A stretch of 64,000 nucleotides of DNA from positions 3,782,001 to 3,846,000 of the forward strand of contig JBLDXI010000015.1 of the NCBI GenBank assembly GCA_047495785.1, written 5' to 3'. Each line of letters begins with the position of its first letter. The first letter of the stretch is position 1. The notes below the pieces were generated by a model. The model did not search any database, was not told the origin of the DNA, and was given only the letters and a program-made list of their open reading frames with translations. Of the stretch, positions 1-11,369 are shown piece by piece. Source of the DNA: Lepidodermella squamata (taxonomy: Eukaryota > Gastrotricha). Both the position numbers and the translations under genes were made by a program.

Positions 1-1228
1 CTCGAGTGATAAAAATCGGAAGGTCCGGTAGAGTCATGCTGGTGTCAAGTAAAGTGATCAACCAAGGTCCTAAAGGCATTTAAGATTCGAGACTTGAAGG
101 TTCTTAACTACGGAAATTTCACCTCCATAAATCACCATGTTCTTGGCTTGAAACCATTGACCCATAAGCCAACCCTGACCATATCGGGACCACACGTCAG
201 ATTGCATATAGATGTCGGTATAGTAGGCCACGCCAAACATGAAGAACGCATGATGCATGAAAACAGCGACACAAAACCACACAGCTACGAAGAGCAATTG
301 TTTTATGAATAAAACAGCGATCTGCCCTGGCGATTTAAGCAAGTCTGATCGCTTCTCCTCCTCTTCTTCCCCAGCATGTCGGATATCATTGAGTTGAAGA
401 AACCGTTTGTAAGTAATGAAAGGAGCAAAAATGACGGGGAAGTAGAATACGTAAGCCATGAAATGCAAGAAACCAGTGTTGTAGCGAACGTTGAAATCAT
501 TGTAGCTCACGATTTTCAGTATATACCAAACGATGAGCCAGATAAATAGAACTCTTGCTGTTTCCAATGAGTTGTAAGTCAGCATCGACCCATGAAGATG
601 TTTATGTGCCCAAATTACCTCCGATACTGTGATTATCCAAGCTACCCAGATTCTGGGTATTTTTGAAAATATTGGCAAAGCCGGGGCTACTTTGTAGATC
701 GCAACCCAATTGATTGCCGCTAAGCTCAACAACAGGGTTCCATAATAGCGACCACAGATGTAGCTTAGTCCAAGATATCCATAAATTGTTAAGAAGCTGA
801 GTAGGGCTTTTTCGTGGCTCTCGGAGCCTGGGCGAATGATTAGTCCGAAAAACAGTTTCTTGAGAATGACGTGGACAAGGCCTAACGCCAAATAGTACGG
901 CCCATGATGAAGAATGATCAAGATATCCGGATCAAATTTTTCCTACGAAAATGAGATATTATACAGTGTTTTAATGTTAAACTCTGTTTAGTCAACTCTG
1001 AATTGAAAATCTGGCAAGAAACCCGGTTGCAGCGCCCAATCTGTGAATCCTTTGTTGCTCTCAAGTGCTAATTCAGAAACATTAATTCAATTTTAAAATT
1101 AATTAGCAGAGCAAACGATGTAACTTACATCTACTGTAGTTGTAGAAGTGATAAGCCATTTTCGAAAACAAAGGCAGCCATATGCAGAAATACAGCAGAA
1201 GCTCGATTTTAGGGAGCTTCGCATGCAT
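1..1228 (-). CDS. HHAT: Hedgehog acyltransferase-like MBOAT protein, 5' part (C-terminus beyond window)
   Basis: HHAT is an ER multi-pass O-acyltransferase (MBOAT family) that palmitoylates the N-terminus of Hedgehog-type signals. Predicted exons on the minus strand are 1228-1129, 1067-997, 942-123 and 69 to the window edge. All junction phases agree, although the exon 2 donor (GTTGAC) is weak. The N-terminus has the family pattern LPKIELLLYF...HFYNYS followed by TDWALQPGFLPDFQFR. The body is strongly hydrophobic, with YVFYFPVIFAPFITY in the middle and GQWFQAKNMVIYG across the last full exon. The last exon continues GPWLITLLDTS and LPDLPIF, as expected before the catalytic region. The catalytic Asp and His of the family lie outside the window, so activity cannot be judged. 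The start is the only in-frame ATG before LPKIE. A related MBOAT such as HHATL is less likely. Confidence 0.8.
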
Positions 1229-1314
1229 TTTTCAACTTTCCAGGCAATTCAAGAAGGTAGAGGTCTCGAATCTAGATAAAGGTTAAGCGCTAATTCGGCG
1301 CAGCAAATGCTTCT

Positions 1315-1695
1315 TAATCAAGTAGAAAGACTTGGCCGAATGCGCTACGACTTTTATTACCTTCAACGTATTGTGGCCAACACCGCTTGCGAATGTTGTC
1401 GACATAAAGCGAAGCCTGACGTGGAATGATAATAACGCAACAACAAAACCACGTCATTTATTAAAAAATATGTTGAATAGAACACGCACTACACAGTACT
1501 GCTTACATCGCTTAACAATGAAGTGGTGAACGCTCACCTAAAGGCCAGTTACGCTGAGTTGGTACCTGCTGCCGGCATCCTAACTAGCAAGTAGAAACAT
1601 TCGAAAGCGGCAGGTCCATTAACTGTTGGTAGCATCGTTGCCGCCGATGTCTACTTTGCGTCTTTCCTGTACTGCACGGGTAAATCTACGTAAAA
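1315..1695 (+). pseudogene. Candidate decayed gene fragment, possibly mitochondrial ATP synthase subunit g-like
   Basis: One frame near 1315-1430 reads NQVERLGRMRYDFYYLQ and then stops. A second stretch at about 1500-1690 reads VVNAHLKASYAELVPA, an in-frame TAG, then LTVGSIVAADVYFASFLY and further stops. The ELVP and LTV...VA..V order loosely recalls the C-terminal half of ATP synthase subunit g. This is a weak resemblance judged by eye. The two pieces are not in one open frame, so if the match is real the locus is broken. It could equally be chance coding-like sequence. Confidence 0.25.
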
Positions 1696-4119
1696 GTGAA
1701 ACCGTCTTAATAGTTTTAGCATAATTAGCTTGTGAATGCTATTGGTTAAGTGTTATCAATTTAGCTGAACATGGTTGAGAGCGCGTGCTTATCCTTATGC
1801 CGCGATTTTATTGTGGATACGGAGGATTGTACGAAAAATCTAATCATCAGTATGTCTCATTAACAGCCAGGTCGAAGTCGAAGAGATGAGAGAAGTCTCG
1901 CGCGATCTTCGAAGTTGTTATTCCAGCGTCAATTAAATAACGGGGAGATCGCTAGCCGAATGGCGAGCTTTAATCAACGCGACAAGCCTGGCCCGGACAC
2001 CTAGACTGATCGATTTCACTGCTAAGCACCCGAATTCCATACTACTTGGAACTTGTAAAATGAACAGCTCCGCTGCAAGCCGCTTATTCATCGGCGCTGC
2101 CATCATATTTGACGTCCAACTCATGACGGCAATGAGGACGATCGAATTGAAGAACAGAAGAATCCTTTAGATGATCAGTAACAGCGTTAAAAGGAAGAAT
2201 GTAGGGTGAATTCGGCTACGGCAAGTGCAGACTGTAGTCAGTTGGTCTATCGCTTTCCCTGACGATATATTCAAAAATACGATTGAAATGTTGCAGATGA
2301 GCTGAAAAATCAGCCTTGTTGTTTATCTGGTATTGTTGTTTTTTTTGTCTGGAAATGGCAATATTCCTCGTTCGAAGAATCGCGAACAGTTTGCATCTTT
2401 GAGGTAAATTTTTAGAAAATTTGGGGAAAAGTTGACAAACAAAGAAACACGGTTTTACACCTGAGACAGATTACAATTCATATGTGAGCTCCTGATATCA
2501 GATTTCCTCTACATTCCAAATCGAGATTCCTTGCATAATTACGTTGGTTGTTACGTTTTCGTTCTTTCATTGACAATGTTCATCGGAGAGATCGCATCGG
2601 AGTGATGTCAAAATCTCATTATTTTGTTTCAGTGTACTAAACTTCATCTTCCTCGAACCTGTCAATGGTCAATAGTGACTATCGTTTGGCTTCATAGCAA
2701 ATCAGCGGAACACCGACCTCCGTTTTGAGTTTTGAACCCGGATTGGTCAAATGTCACATCGTCATTCGTCACGCAAAATTCGGGTGATCACAATGGAAAA
2801 ATAATTTTCGGATATCTGCAAAATATTGGCACCATATTGGCAAAATGTGTAGAGCGTGAAATTCTGAGTAGAACGAGGTTAGACACTTAGGGTCTCACAA
2901 CTAACGAGTAGGCTGCGGATGGGCTAAAAAGGAAAAAAATGCCTCAGGACCCCCGAAATTGCAATTTTGGGATCTTTTGGTCCGCGGCAAATCACTTCTT
3001 TTCCAAAAATGGATACTCAATTCATCTCTCATCTTTACTGCTCACCGAATCAACCAAAATTTGTTAAAATGAGCGCTTTCTGCTGGCACTGCGCTGGAAT
3101 CTGTCAAAAGTGATATGATCTACTGCGACCAATAAATTGGATTAAACAATAATCAAAATATTTGCCATTGAACCAGTAATCAAAATGTTAGCAAAAAAAT
3201 ATGTATTATATTTTATTCGGCGAAACTAAGGTCAATTGAGCAGATAGTCACGTGGATCTTTAAGTTGTTGAGAAGTAGCTGCGGGCCAAGAGATCTCATA
3301 TGTCTCGACCATCAAGATCTGTCGAGCGGGCGCGACGGAATCTGAAAGGACGAGGTGAGGCGAAAGACGAAGACGAGGTCTCTTTTTCAATTGTTACTCC
3401 TTTTGAGAAGAGCAAAGGTTGATGCTTATTTGTTATTGCGAAATTCCTATTTTTTATTCGACAGCCTAGAAGAATCTGATCACGTATCAAAATGCCACCA
3501 AACTGCATGAAAGTAGTCAAATCGATCTTGAAATGAATGGCCCGCTGAAATCAATTTCGTGCTTTTTTCGTCTCACATTTATTCGTTTCTTATACTGATC
3601 TTTATTCTATCTCTGCACCTGACCTCGGATCTCGGAGGGGTAGGTTCCTAAACGTTTAGCGTTTAAATAGGATAATTTTCGAGGTAAATAGACAGAATAT
3701 GACAATCACGATCGAGAAGGAACGTTTCAGAAGCAGAAATCAGACAACCTTACAGATATTCTCTTTAGAGTACCTTTTTAATTCATGCGGAATGTATCAT
3801 TTTTAGCATGCAATACCTATGTTAGTATGCATTTACCTATGTTAAAAATTGAAAACACAAGGGGACTGTTGTTCGCAATGGGTTTTATTGGTTTTGTATG
3901 TAGCAATTTTGGTAAAATAAGGATGCGCACGGAAAATGTTATCGGCGATATATGAATTCAGGAGGTTTCATAATTGCGTTCGGCCTTCAATTCAACTTAT
4001 AGCTTATAGCTTGAATTAATTGGCTTAATACTATGTTGTTTGAAATTGGTCCCCTTTTTGCATTTGTTGACTAGGTCATTTAGTGTGAAACGGCACGTAC
4101 TGATTGATTCTGTCGACTA
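1696..4119. other. Intergenic DNA with no recognisable gene
   Basis: This stretch lies between the divergent HHAT and Tudor genes. It holds only short open frames of 60-75 codons with no family signature or convincing splice pattern. No tRNA-like sequence or long repeat was seen. It presumably includes the Tudor gene promoter at its right end. Confidence 0.5.
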
Positions 4120-5182
4120 ATGGAACCTGTTACGTTACCAGAATCATATGCCTGTTTCCCTGTATGTTTCTTGCAAGTCCTCGTAGCTTGTCAACAATTA
4201 ACAGCATTTTATTGCCAATTCAGGTTGAGCATTGGCAGAGAATCCGCGACTCAGGTCCCGCAAGGTGCCAAATAATATCAGCCAAGTCCCCGGATCGCTT
4301 TTATTTGAGATTTTTATATGCCGACGATGATCTGGACGAGCTTGCGGCTATTCGCGATGTAATGGACGAATACTTTGAAATGATTGCCCCTGATGGTTCC
4401 ATTCAAGAGCCGAATAAGAAGTTGATCGAAAAGCATCACCTTGTCATGAGTCTGCCCGTTGCTGCTTACATTGAAGCTGAAAATGCTTTTTTCCGCGCCG
4501 TGATCCTTGCCGTTGAAGAGACTCGTTGCAAAGTCTATTTTGTCGACATTGGCGATGAAGACTGGATTGACGTAGAAAACATTTGCTATCTACCCAAATA
4601 TCTCCTGGAGCACGAATGCCTGGCCGTCCAGTGCCGCCTTGTTGGTGTTACGCCACCCGATGGAACGCCGTCGGCTTATCCCGAGGACTGTGGAGTCAAA
4701 ATGTTGCGACTTTCGAATAGCGATGACGTTCAAAAGCTTCGCGAAAATCCTCTGATGTGTAACATCGTCGAGGTAATTAAAGCTGAACCGGTTCAATTTG
4801 ACTCAGGATGGCGGCACCATCGGAAAATGCTCAACCGCCTCGTTGTCGAATTGAATTTGCCAAACAGCGAAAATCCGATGGCAACTCGAAAGAATGGGTT
4901 TGTGATTTCATTATAAAATCCGATTTCATTTGAGGGAACATATCCATTTTCAGATTTGCGCATGTTCTGGCTTCGTTCCACTTGTGCGCTATTGCTCATG
5001 ATGGAATTGATGCCAGTGAATCTAATAAGAAGGTGGAACAGCGAAAGAATCTTCAGCCATCAGCTCCCGTATTTATCCCGTCCTCGCAAGTTTCAATTCC
5101 AAGTTCGAAGCCTCGCGGACGAGGCCGTGGTGCTTTTTCGCATTTGCCCGATAAAGAATGCCCACCTCTACTTTTCGACTGA
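4120..5182 (+). CDS. Small single-Tudor-domain protein
   Basis: Exons 4120-4161, 4224-4897 and 4954-5182 encode 314 residues. The start is ATG followed by EPVTLPESYACFP, and exon 2 begins VEHWQRIRD. An extended Tudor domain lies at about residues 70-200. Its core (about 93-138) contains AYIEAENAFFRAVIL, KVYFVDIGDEDWIDV and ICYLP, the usual beta-strands with aromatic and acidic residues of a methyl-arginine-binding cage. The C-terminal exon ends in a low-complexity tail with KPRGRGRGAF, itself RG-rich. Tudor proteins of this type usually bind methylated arginine in germ-granule or small-RNA proteins; here that role is inferred from the fold only. I cannot assign an orthologue. The NOP53 gene follows 212 bp downstream on the same strand. 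Confidence 0.75.
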
Positions 5183-5394
5183 ACGAACATGTTTGTACGC
5201 TGACTATTTCTAGTTCTCAATGACAATTTCCCTGACTGTTCTCTGACTTCAATCTCACGTATTTTTAGTGCGAGATTTTTCATTCTAGTATTATGCCTTG
5301 TTATGCCTTCTCATTGTTGCTCAAATGTACGACAAAGATAATCAAAATTATGCTTCATTTTCATATATTCCATTTAGAAATTATTATTTTCTTA

Positions 5395-7958
5395 ATGGCG
5401 AACAAGTCCTGCTCCAAGAAGAAGACTTCTTCAGAAGTCAAATCCAAACCCAAAACAAAATCGACAAAGAAGTCAACAGCCAAGGACACAAAATCCCGCA
5501 AGCAATCGAAAAAGGTCGTAGATTTGACGAAAACTGTCGATGATCCTAAAGAAGAGTTGAGTTCCGCTGTTAAAAACGAGCCGGAGGAATTCAAATTCGT
5601 AATTGATAAGAAAAACGATGTCTTAATCGAAGCTCCTCTGTACAAACCGATGGCACGAGTTAAGCCTCGGTCAGTTAAAGATGTGCTCGATGGACTGAAA
5701 TGTCACGCGAATCTTATCCCACCAAGTTCTGTTGACATGACCCTGCCAAAAGCTGCGATTGAAAACGCGAAAAAGCGTCAGAAGAGAGAGGCGAGAATGA
5801 AGTTGAAAAGGCTTAAAAGTGGCGCTAGAGTTGATAAAATTCAGCCGACGACTGAAGCTCCGGTTGATCCTTGGAAAGAGCCTGGAAAGAAGCGAAAGCG
5901 ATTGGATATCACTGCCCCGCTATCAGAGGAACCTATCTTCGCTTTACCTCTCAGTTACAATCCCAGCACTGATAGCGAAGCCCTGAGGTTGGCTGTTAAG
6001 GAGGCGGCCAAGGTCCTTACTGAACATGATCGCAAACACGCGAAAATCGAGCGAGTTGCTTCTCAAATCCGGAATGCGAAACCGCTGACTATTCGCGAGC
6101 AGATAGAGGAAATGTCTTCCGGTCTATTTGACGAAGATGCGAAAGAGAGTGAGAAAAAAGGTAGTGATGATGAGACGTATTTAAAGCCGACTGACAAGAA
6201 AGAAGTGAAGAAATTGACGTCGAAAGAGCGGAAGCATCGTAAATCTCAAGAGCGCATTCGTTTATTGGTTCTAAAGCGGAAGACTCAAAATCGTCTGATG
6301 CACGATTTCTACCGCCTTCGACAGATCAAAAACGAGGTTTCGGCTGAGGCAGCTCGCCGCAATGCTTCGCAATCGTTTGATGCGCAAAAGGAGGCGTCTA
6401 GGCGCCGAAAATTGGAGATCTGGCGAAAGATTGTGCTACGTAAAGCGACGATTCAGGCGATAAGGAAGCGCGAAGCAACGGCTCTGATTCAAAAAGCGCC
6501 GTCTGCGGTTATCGGGGATTCGAGTGACATGGGTCTGGAACCTGGAAAGAGCCTACGTTTGATTGAGGTTAGTTTCTCCGAGTCCTTTTCTACGGTTTTG
6601 TTCATTTTCTCTACGGATTTCTCTATCGGATTTTGTCTTCCATATAAAACTCAGCCTTTAATTGAATTTTGTGTCTGAGACCGACTGCAGATATTACTTA
6701 TGTACCAATTATAGTCTGCAAGACAATTAGTGTTAATTGAGCAGTTATACTAGATATTCAATAGAGCCAATACGTCTATTTTGCTCTATTTTTTATTTAG
6801 CACTAAAGATAAGGTTACGGTTTCCTTTAATCAACTTCTCTAAATATATCTTAATAGTTCAAAGAGGCCCGAAATAACGCAATTTATTAAGGCGTGTTGA
6901 GTTTGGGTGACATCAAAATCAAGGGTATATCAATTAATTTCACTGACAATTAAGACAAATTATCGCTGAATGTTGGACAAAATCGAGGCTCTACGTTGGA
7001 TAAATTTGATTTAATCAATAGCCATTATACAATTGCTGATTGATTGTTTGTTATGAAAGTTAAAATAGCCGTATCAAATCATCTCTCAATATAAAATTGT
7101 TGTATGGGGAAAAGAGTTCGTGAATCCCTTTGATGGCAAAACATACTGTCAAAAATGCGACTCAAATAAAAATTGTCGTAATATAATCGAATTTCCACAT
7201 TATATTCGACGTACGTGACTGGTTCGGCTCGGCTCGGCTCGGCTCTACGACAATTAAGCAAAAATGATAAATAACATTTTCTCTGCGCTAAAAATGTCTT
7301 TTCGACCCCGAGTCGGTGGGCCCCTTGAAATATAACTAAGTTGGGCAGTGTCTGTTTTCCGACGGTTTCTGTCAGATCCTCCGTTATTTAACGAAATTGT
7401 ACAATGAGTATGACGAAAGCCTTCCTTTGCCGATTGCCGACCATTTACTAGCGGCCTCAGAACCACAAATGACTGAAAATATCGGAATCAAATTGAAGTA
7501 TTTGAATATAATACAGTGAAAGTTGTGTAAACCGGAGTCTTCCATACCGTACGGATTTTGGTGGCTCTTGTAGAGGCTCATAGAGCAAATTTGGTCGTTT
7601 ACACTGAACTTGTCCTTAACCGGACGGATTTTGCCTGGTGATATCCTACTCCGGTTTACAACATTTTCACTGTATGTATTTCCGATGGTTCCAACGGTTC
7701 AAGTAAAACTGAAAACTGGTTCGAAAGAACAAATAAGTTCGATAATTTCATGTTACTTCCCAATTTTTATATTGCAATTTTAATCAATTTGTTCGTATTT
7801 CCACATTTCAGCCTCGAACGACCAGTCTGGCCTTCGAGAGATTTGTGGCTGCTCAGCGTCGTGGTTTGCTTATCGACTATCGACAAATGGAGCAGAGCCG
7901 ACGTGCTGTTTTCGCTCGCAAGCGGCACGGCTACAAAACCTTCGAGATCAATCGATAA
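5395..7958 (+). CDS. NOP53: Ribosome biogenesis protein NOP53 (GLTSCR2/PICT1 family)
   Basis: NOP53 is a nucleolar factor for maturation of the 60S ribosomal subunit; in yeast it recruits the exosome helicase Mtr4. Exons 5395-6567 and 7812-7958 give 439 residues. The N-terminus is a Lys/Ser-rich stretch. Family landmarks follow in order: VDPWKEPGKKRKR, LPLSYNPSTDSEALRLAVKEA, a long charged helical region (ERKHRKSQERIR...RLMHDFYRLRQIKNEVS) and the short conserved C-terminus LAFERFVAAQRRGLL...GYKTFEINR in exon 2. The intron joins after ...SLRLIE in phase 0. ATG 5395 is chosen because the longer upstream frame has no family similarity and a possible acceptor (CATTTAG) ends at 5377. A GLFDED segment might serve as an Mtr4 arch-binding motif, but it departs from the consensus. 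AATAAA at 8001 is a likely poly(A) signal. Confidence 0.88.
7225..7245. repeat. CGGCT pentanucleotide microsatellite
   Basis: Four tandem CGGCT units lie within the NOP53 intron. The antisense reading gives repeated AEPSR, which explains a spurious short open frame there. Confidence 0.85.
7514..7672. mobile_element. Candidate MITE with TA target duplication
   Basis: The 159-bp segment is flanked by TA (7512-7513 and 7673-7674) and begins CAGTGAAA, ending TTTCACTG. Terminal inverted repeats of about 24 bp share CAGTGAAA, a mismatched hexamer, then TAAACCGGAGT. TA duplication and CAGT ends are the usual signature of Tc1/mariner-derived non-autonomous elements. A partial internal direct repeat (ACGGATTTTG) occurs twice. 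No transposase is present. Confidence 0.65.
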
Positions 7959-8000
7959 GAAAAACTGTAATATGTGTGCAAACGGCTTGTTATTTGATAA

Positions 8001-8006
8001 AATAAA
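8001..8006 (+). terminator. Poly(A) signal for NOP53
   Basis: AATAAA lies 43 bp after the NOP53 stop codon, in the expected place for cleavage and polyadenylation. Confidence 0.6.
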
Positions 8007-8674
8007 GTCACTGTCTGGCCTCGATTTAAAACCTCTTTGGGCTTAGATCGGACACTGTGATTTTCCTTACAACAGTTTCGGGTTTTTTAGCGCAGCAAAC
8101 GTCTATTGTTGGAGAAAACGTATATTGGATTGGGACTTAATGATCAATCAACATATTTCCGAGGGTACATCCTCGTCCAGCTTAATTCATAGTGACAGTC
8201 TTTGACATGAATTGAATGGAATGTTTTCCACAAATTTGGCGATTCCTGCACAAACCTTAATTAAATAGTACAAATCCGGTCAAATCTTTAGACATTCAGG
8301 ACATGTGTCATACCTGGAACTCGTTCAGAGACCTGGGAGGATTCAGTCTAACAATTTAAGACAAGTCAAAAAAGCGTCGACATGAAAAGTTCAAAATTTT
8401 ATTGAATGTACACGTACATTTACGCGCATCACGCACAAGCTTCCTGAGCCGAGACATTTTTTAATCAACTATTCGTCGAGTTTTTTCCAATCGTATAACA
8501 ACAACAGACGTCTGTGCGATAAAACAGCGGATAAACAATAAAATGGTTATTACTATAATATTATTATCATTGCACCAAGAAAAAATTTTCAAGTCGTATC
8601 ACGCCGCATTTTTACATTGAGATGAAGTTGAAAAAAAACCAAAAGTAACAACGCAGTAGGTAATTGAGCTTTTT
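8007..8674. other. Convergent 3' intergenic region of NOP53 and the NAB gene
   Basis: AT-rich DNA between two genes that converge. TTTATT-type sequences near 8515-8545 could be poly(A) signals for the minus-strand NAB gene. No gene or notable repeat was seen. Confidence 0.5.
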
Positions 8675-11369
8675 TTAGTCAGTTTCTGCCGCCTCGGTTT
8701 CTTCGATTTTTAAAGCATCGTTCGACGCTTCGTCCTGCTCCTTTTGAAGTTCATCGGCCAGCTCCGAAAATCCGAACTGCTTAGCCAGCGCCATAGCTAT
8801 GGTGTTCTTCTCAGTCTCGTTCGATGACGCATTCGAGTTGTCTTCGACAATGTTGATAACCGGCTGTTCGACGCGCGCATGCTTGACGCCACCAGTCGTG
8901 TTTTCGTCCAGTTTCCGCTTCGTCGACTCGTTTTTCAGTGGCGGCGGTGTGGCGAAAGTTGAGCGTTGCTGTTGCTGCTGCTGACCGGGCAATGGCGACG
9001 TGCCAGTGTGACTGAGCATCGCATCACGAGCCGTTTGCCTCGCCAAATGATACAAGCGCTCGCGGTGGGTGAGTAACACCGGCACCAGGGTGCACAGAGC
9101 GGCTGAGGCTTCGTTGACGCTCAACTCGTGGTACGAAAGGCTGCGATCTGGGTTCTTGCGTTTCGCGTCGAATCGGCCGAAAATCATCGAGAAACGACGG
9201 ACACCTTCGATAAAGCCACTTTGAGATGGCGGCGTCGACAACACAGCCTATAAAAAAAGTATATTATAAAAACTCCACCTTAATGATAATCAGTGCTTAC
9301 CAGAAGTTGCTGAAAGTCGTTCGCCTTCATGCGGGCATTTGAGCAGTCAGTTCGCGGGGTCAGGCTGAGTAGATCGGGGTGTTTCGCGAGCGTTTCAGCC
9401 GCCGCCAAAGCGATAGCACTTCGCATGTCGACTGCAAGCGTAACCGGTTGTTTCGACGCAGCGTTGACCATCAACAGCCCAGTTGCGTTCTCATTGACGT
9501 CTGACGAAAAATTTGTTGAACAGAACGACGACGCCTCGCTGTCGGTGTTGTCGGGGAAGTCACCGCTGTTGCTCGGCGACGTGTTGGCGCCGGAGTGATC
9601 TTCATGCTGGCGTTGAGGTAGAACCGGTAGCTTGTTGTTAGCGAAGTAGACGACTGACGGCGAGCCGGAGGAAGATGACGACGAGGCGGTTGGGTAGGCC
9701 GAGTGGGAGACAAGGCTCAGGTTGATCGGTGCCATAGTTGGGTCGATGGGTGTAGATTTCGAGGCGCTGCTGTGCTGCGACATCATGATCAACGACAGGG
9801 CGGCATCACCGGCGCCGCGAGGTGACACGCTCGATGCGTTTGATTTCGATGCGGACGAGTGAACACCCGTTATCGAGTTGGCAGGAGGAGGTGTGGAAGG
9901 CGGCAGGGCCAGACTAGTCTTCACTGACAATAAAGTAGCGCTTTCCGCCGGCGTCAAAGGAGCGCGAAAAGGAGCTGAAAATAAATAAAAATTAATTAAT
10001 TTAAATCGATTTTTTGCGTGAACCAACAAACCTGGACTATTATGCCATTCAGCTAGCGCTTTTTGAAGACGGCGAATGTGAAGGGGTTTTGAGGTCATGT
10101 CGACAAGACGAAGAATTTCAGCAAATTCCTCCTGGGTTGCTTCGACTAGTTGTTGAACATCATCACCGCCGTTTGACACAAACACATCGTAATAACCGAG
10201 CAGATTAGCGCGTTGTAGCAGGCGGAACAGTTCGACCTCTGAGGCAGAACGGGGCAAGTTACGAATCGCTGGCGACGTCATCATTTTAGGCTGGTTCGAT
10301 TCTTGGGGTGTAGGTGAAGGCGACGATGTCGATAAAGCTGGCGATGACGTGCGAGGTTGCAGGCTGACAGGCTTGTGCTCGTCTTCCTCCAAATCGTCGA
10401 TGTCGAGGTCGTCGTCTTCTTCGGCGCAATAAGCTGACGAAGTGCTGCAAAAGCGACACACATTAATAAAAATGAAAGTAATAATGGGCGTATGAAAAAC
10501 GTTTTGCGAGACTCAAATGCGGACTCTCATTATAACATTATTACTACTCATAAAATTAACACCGCGCGACGCACAAACCTTTTTGCGCCTGAAACCTCCT
10601 CGTATTTAGCATCGCTACTGCTGTGCAAATTATTATCGTCGTCGTCAAAAATAACGACAGAACCTGGCTCCTTCTTCGGCCTTAAATCCAAGGGCGTCGA
10701 GTCGTAACCGGAACCTGCGAATTGACTGCCGTAATTGCCACTTGTCGGCATCATTGACATTGGGAGGAATGAGGCGGGTTTCATTTGACGCATTTTCGGC
10801 AGGCCGGGTAATCGCGGCTTGTGAACATGCGGCTCGCGGCCGACGTAAACGATCCGACCGCCGTTGGTGTGAACCTTTGCGCGGCACGTTCTGTTCGCGC
10901 ATCGCCAATACGTTTTCGATCGATTGTCTGAGATTTTCGAGAAAGAGTAGCCTTCAAAGCGTAGAACGGTGTAACCACGAGAAGTTCTTTCGAAAACAGC
11001 CGGGCCCAGGTCGCAGTAGACGCCTGGCGGGACTGGAGAGATTGAGCGAGGCGTGCCTTGAGCGGTTTGAGTCGGCGTTTGAGGTGTTGTAGGCGCTTGT
11101 TGATTATTTGTTTGAGACTGAGACGGCACGACAGGTGGGGCGACCGGAACTGGTTGCAACGCATTCTGCTGATGAGCGGCGAGTAGTGAGGCGAAAAACG
11201 AGGCGTGCGGCGGTAGGGTGGCGAAAAACGAGGCTGGCAGTGAGAGCGAGTGCGGCAAAAACGGCGACGGGTGATGATTAAGATGGTGGTGATGATGGTG
11301 ATCGGCGGCCGGCGTCGACTGAGGCGATGTGACAATGTTACCAGCAGAAGCGGATGCAACTGCGGTCAT
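8675..11369 (-). CDS. FLYWCH zinc finger fused to NAB co-repressor (NCD1 + NCD2)
   Basis: NAB proteins bind EGR-type zinc-finger factors and modulate their transcription in the nucleus. Exons 11369-10579, 10444-10032, 9974-9301 and 9247-8675 join in consistent phases to give 816 residues. Residues 126-183 form a FLYWCH finger (RGYTVLRFEGYSF, YWRCANRTC, HVH), followed by PLDLR at 226-230, a likely CtBP-binding motif. NCD1 is at about 330-401 (ELFRLLQRANLLGYYDVF, LQKALAEWH). NCD2 spans the last junction (GVRRFSMIFGRFD, LSYHELSVNEASAAL). The N-terminus carries a His-rich run and low-complexity Pro/Gln sequence. NAB proteins known to me lack a FLYWCH domain, which would allow this one to bind DNA itself. 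The junction between the FLYWCH and NAB parts uses AAAAG|GTTTGTG and a TTTTGCAG acceptor, and only phase 2 keeps the frame. Two overlapping transcripts cannot be excluded without RNA data. Confidence 0.8.

Larger units (their letters stand above)
6568..7811 (+). other. Large NOP53 intron
   Basis: This 1,244-bp intron is the only one in NOP53 and is far longer than most here. It carries a short CGGCT microsatellite at 7225-7245 and a small inverted-repeat element at 7514-7672, listed separately. No coding sequence is apparent on either strand. Confidence 0.75.

Noticed and set aside
7079-7261. Minus-strand open frame with repeated AEPSR
   Set aside because: Translation of a short CGGCT microsatellite inside the NOP53 intron.
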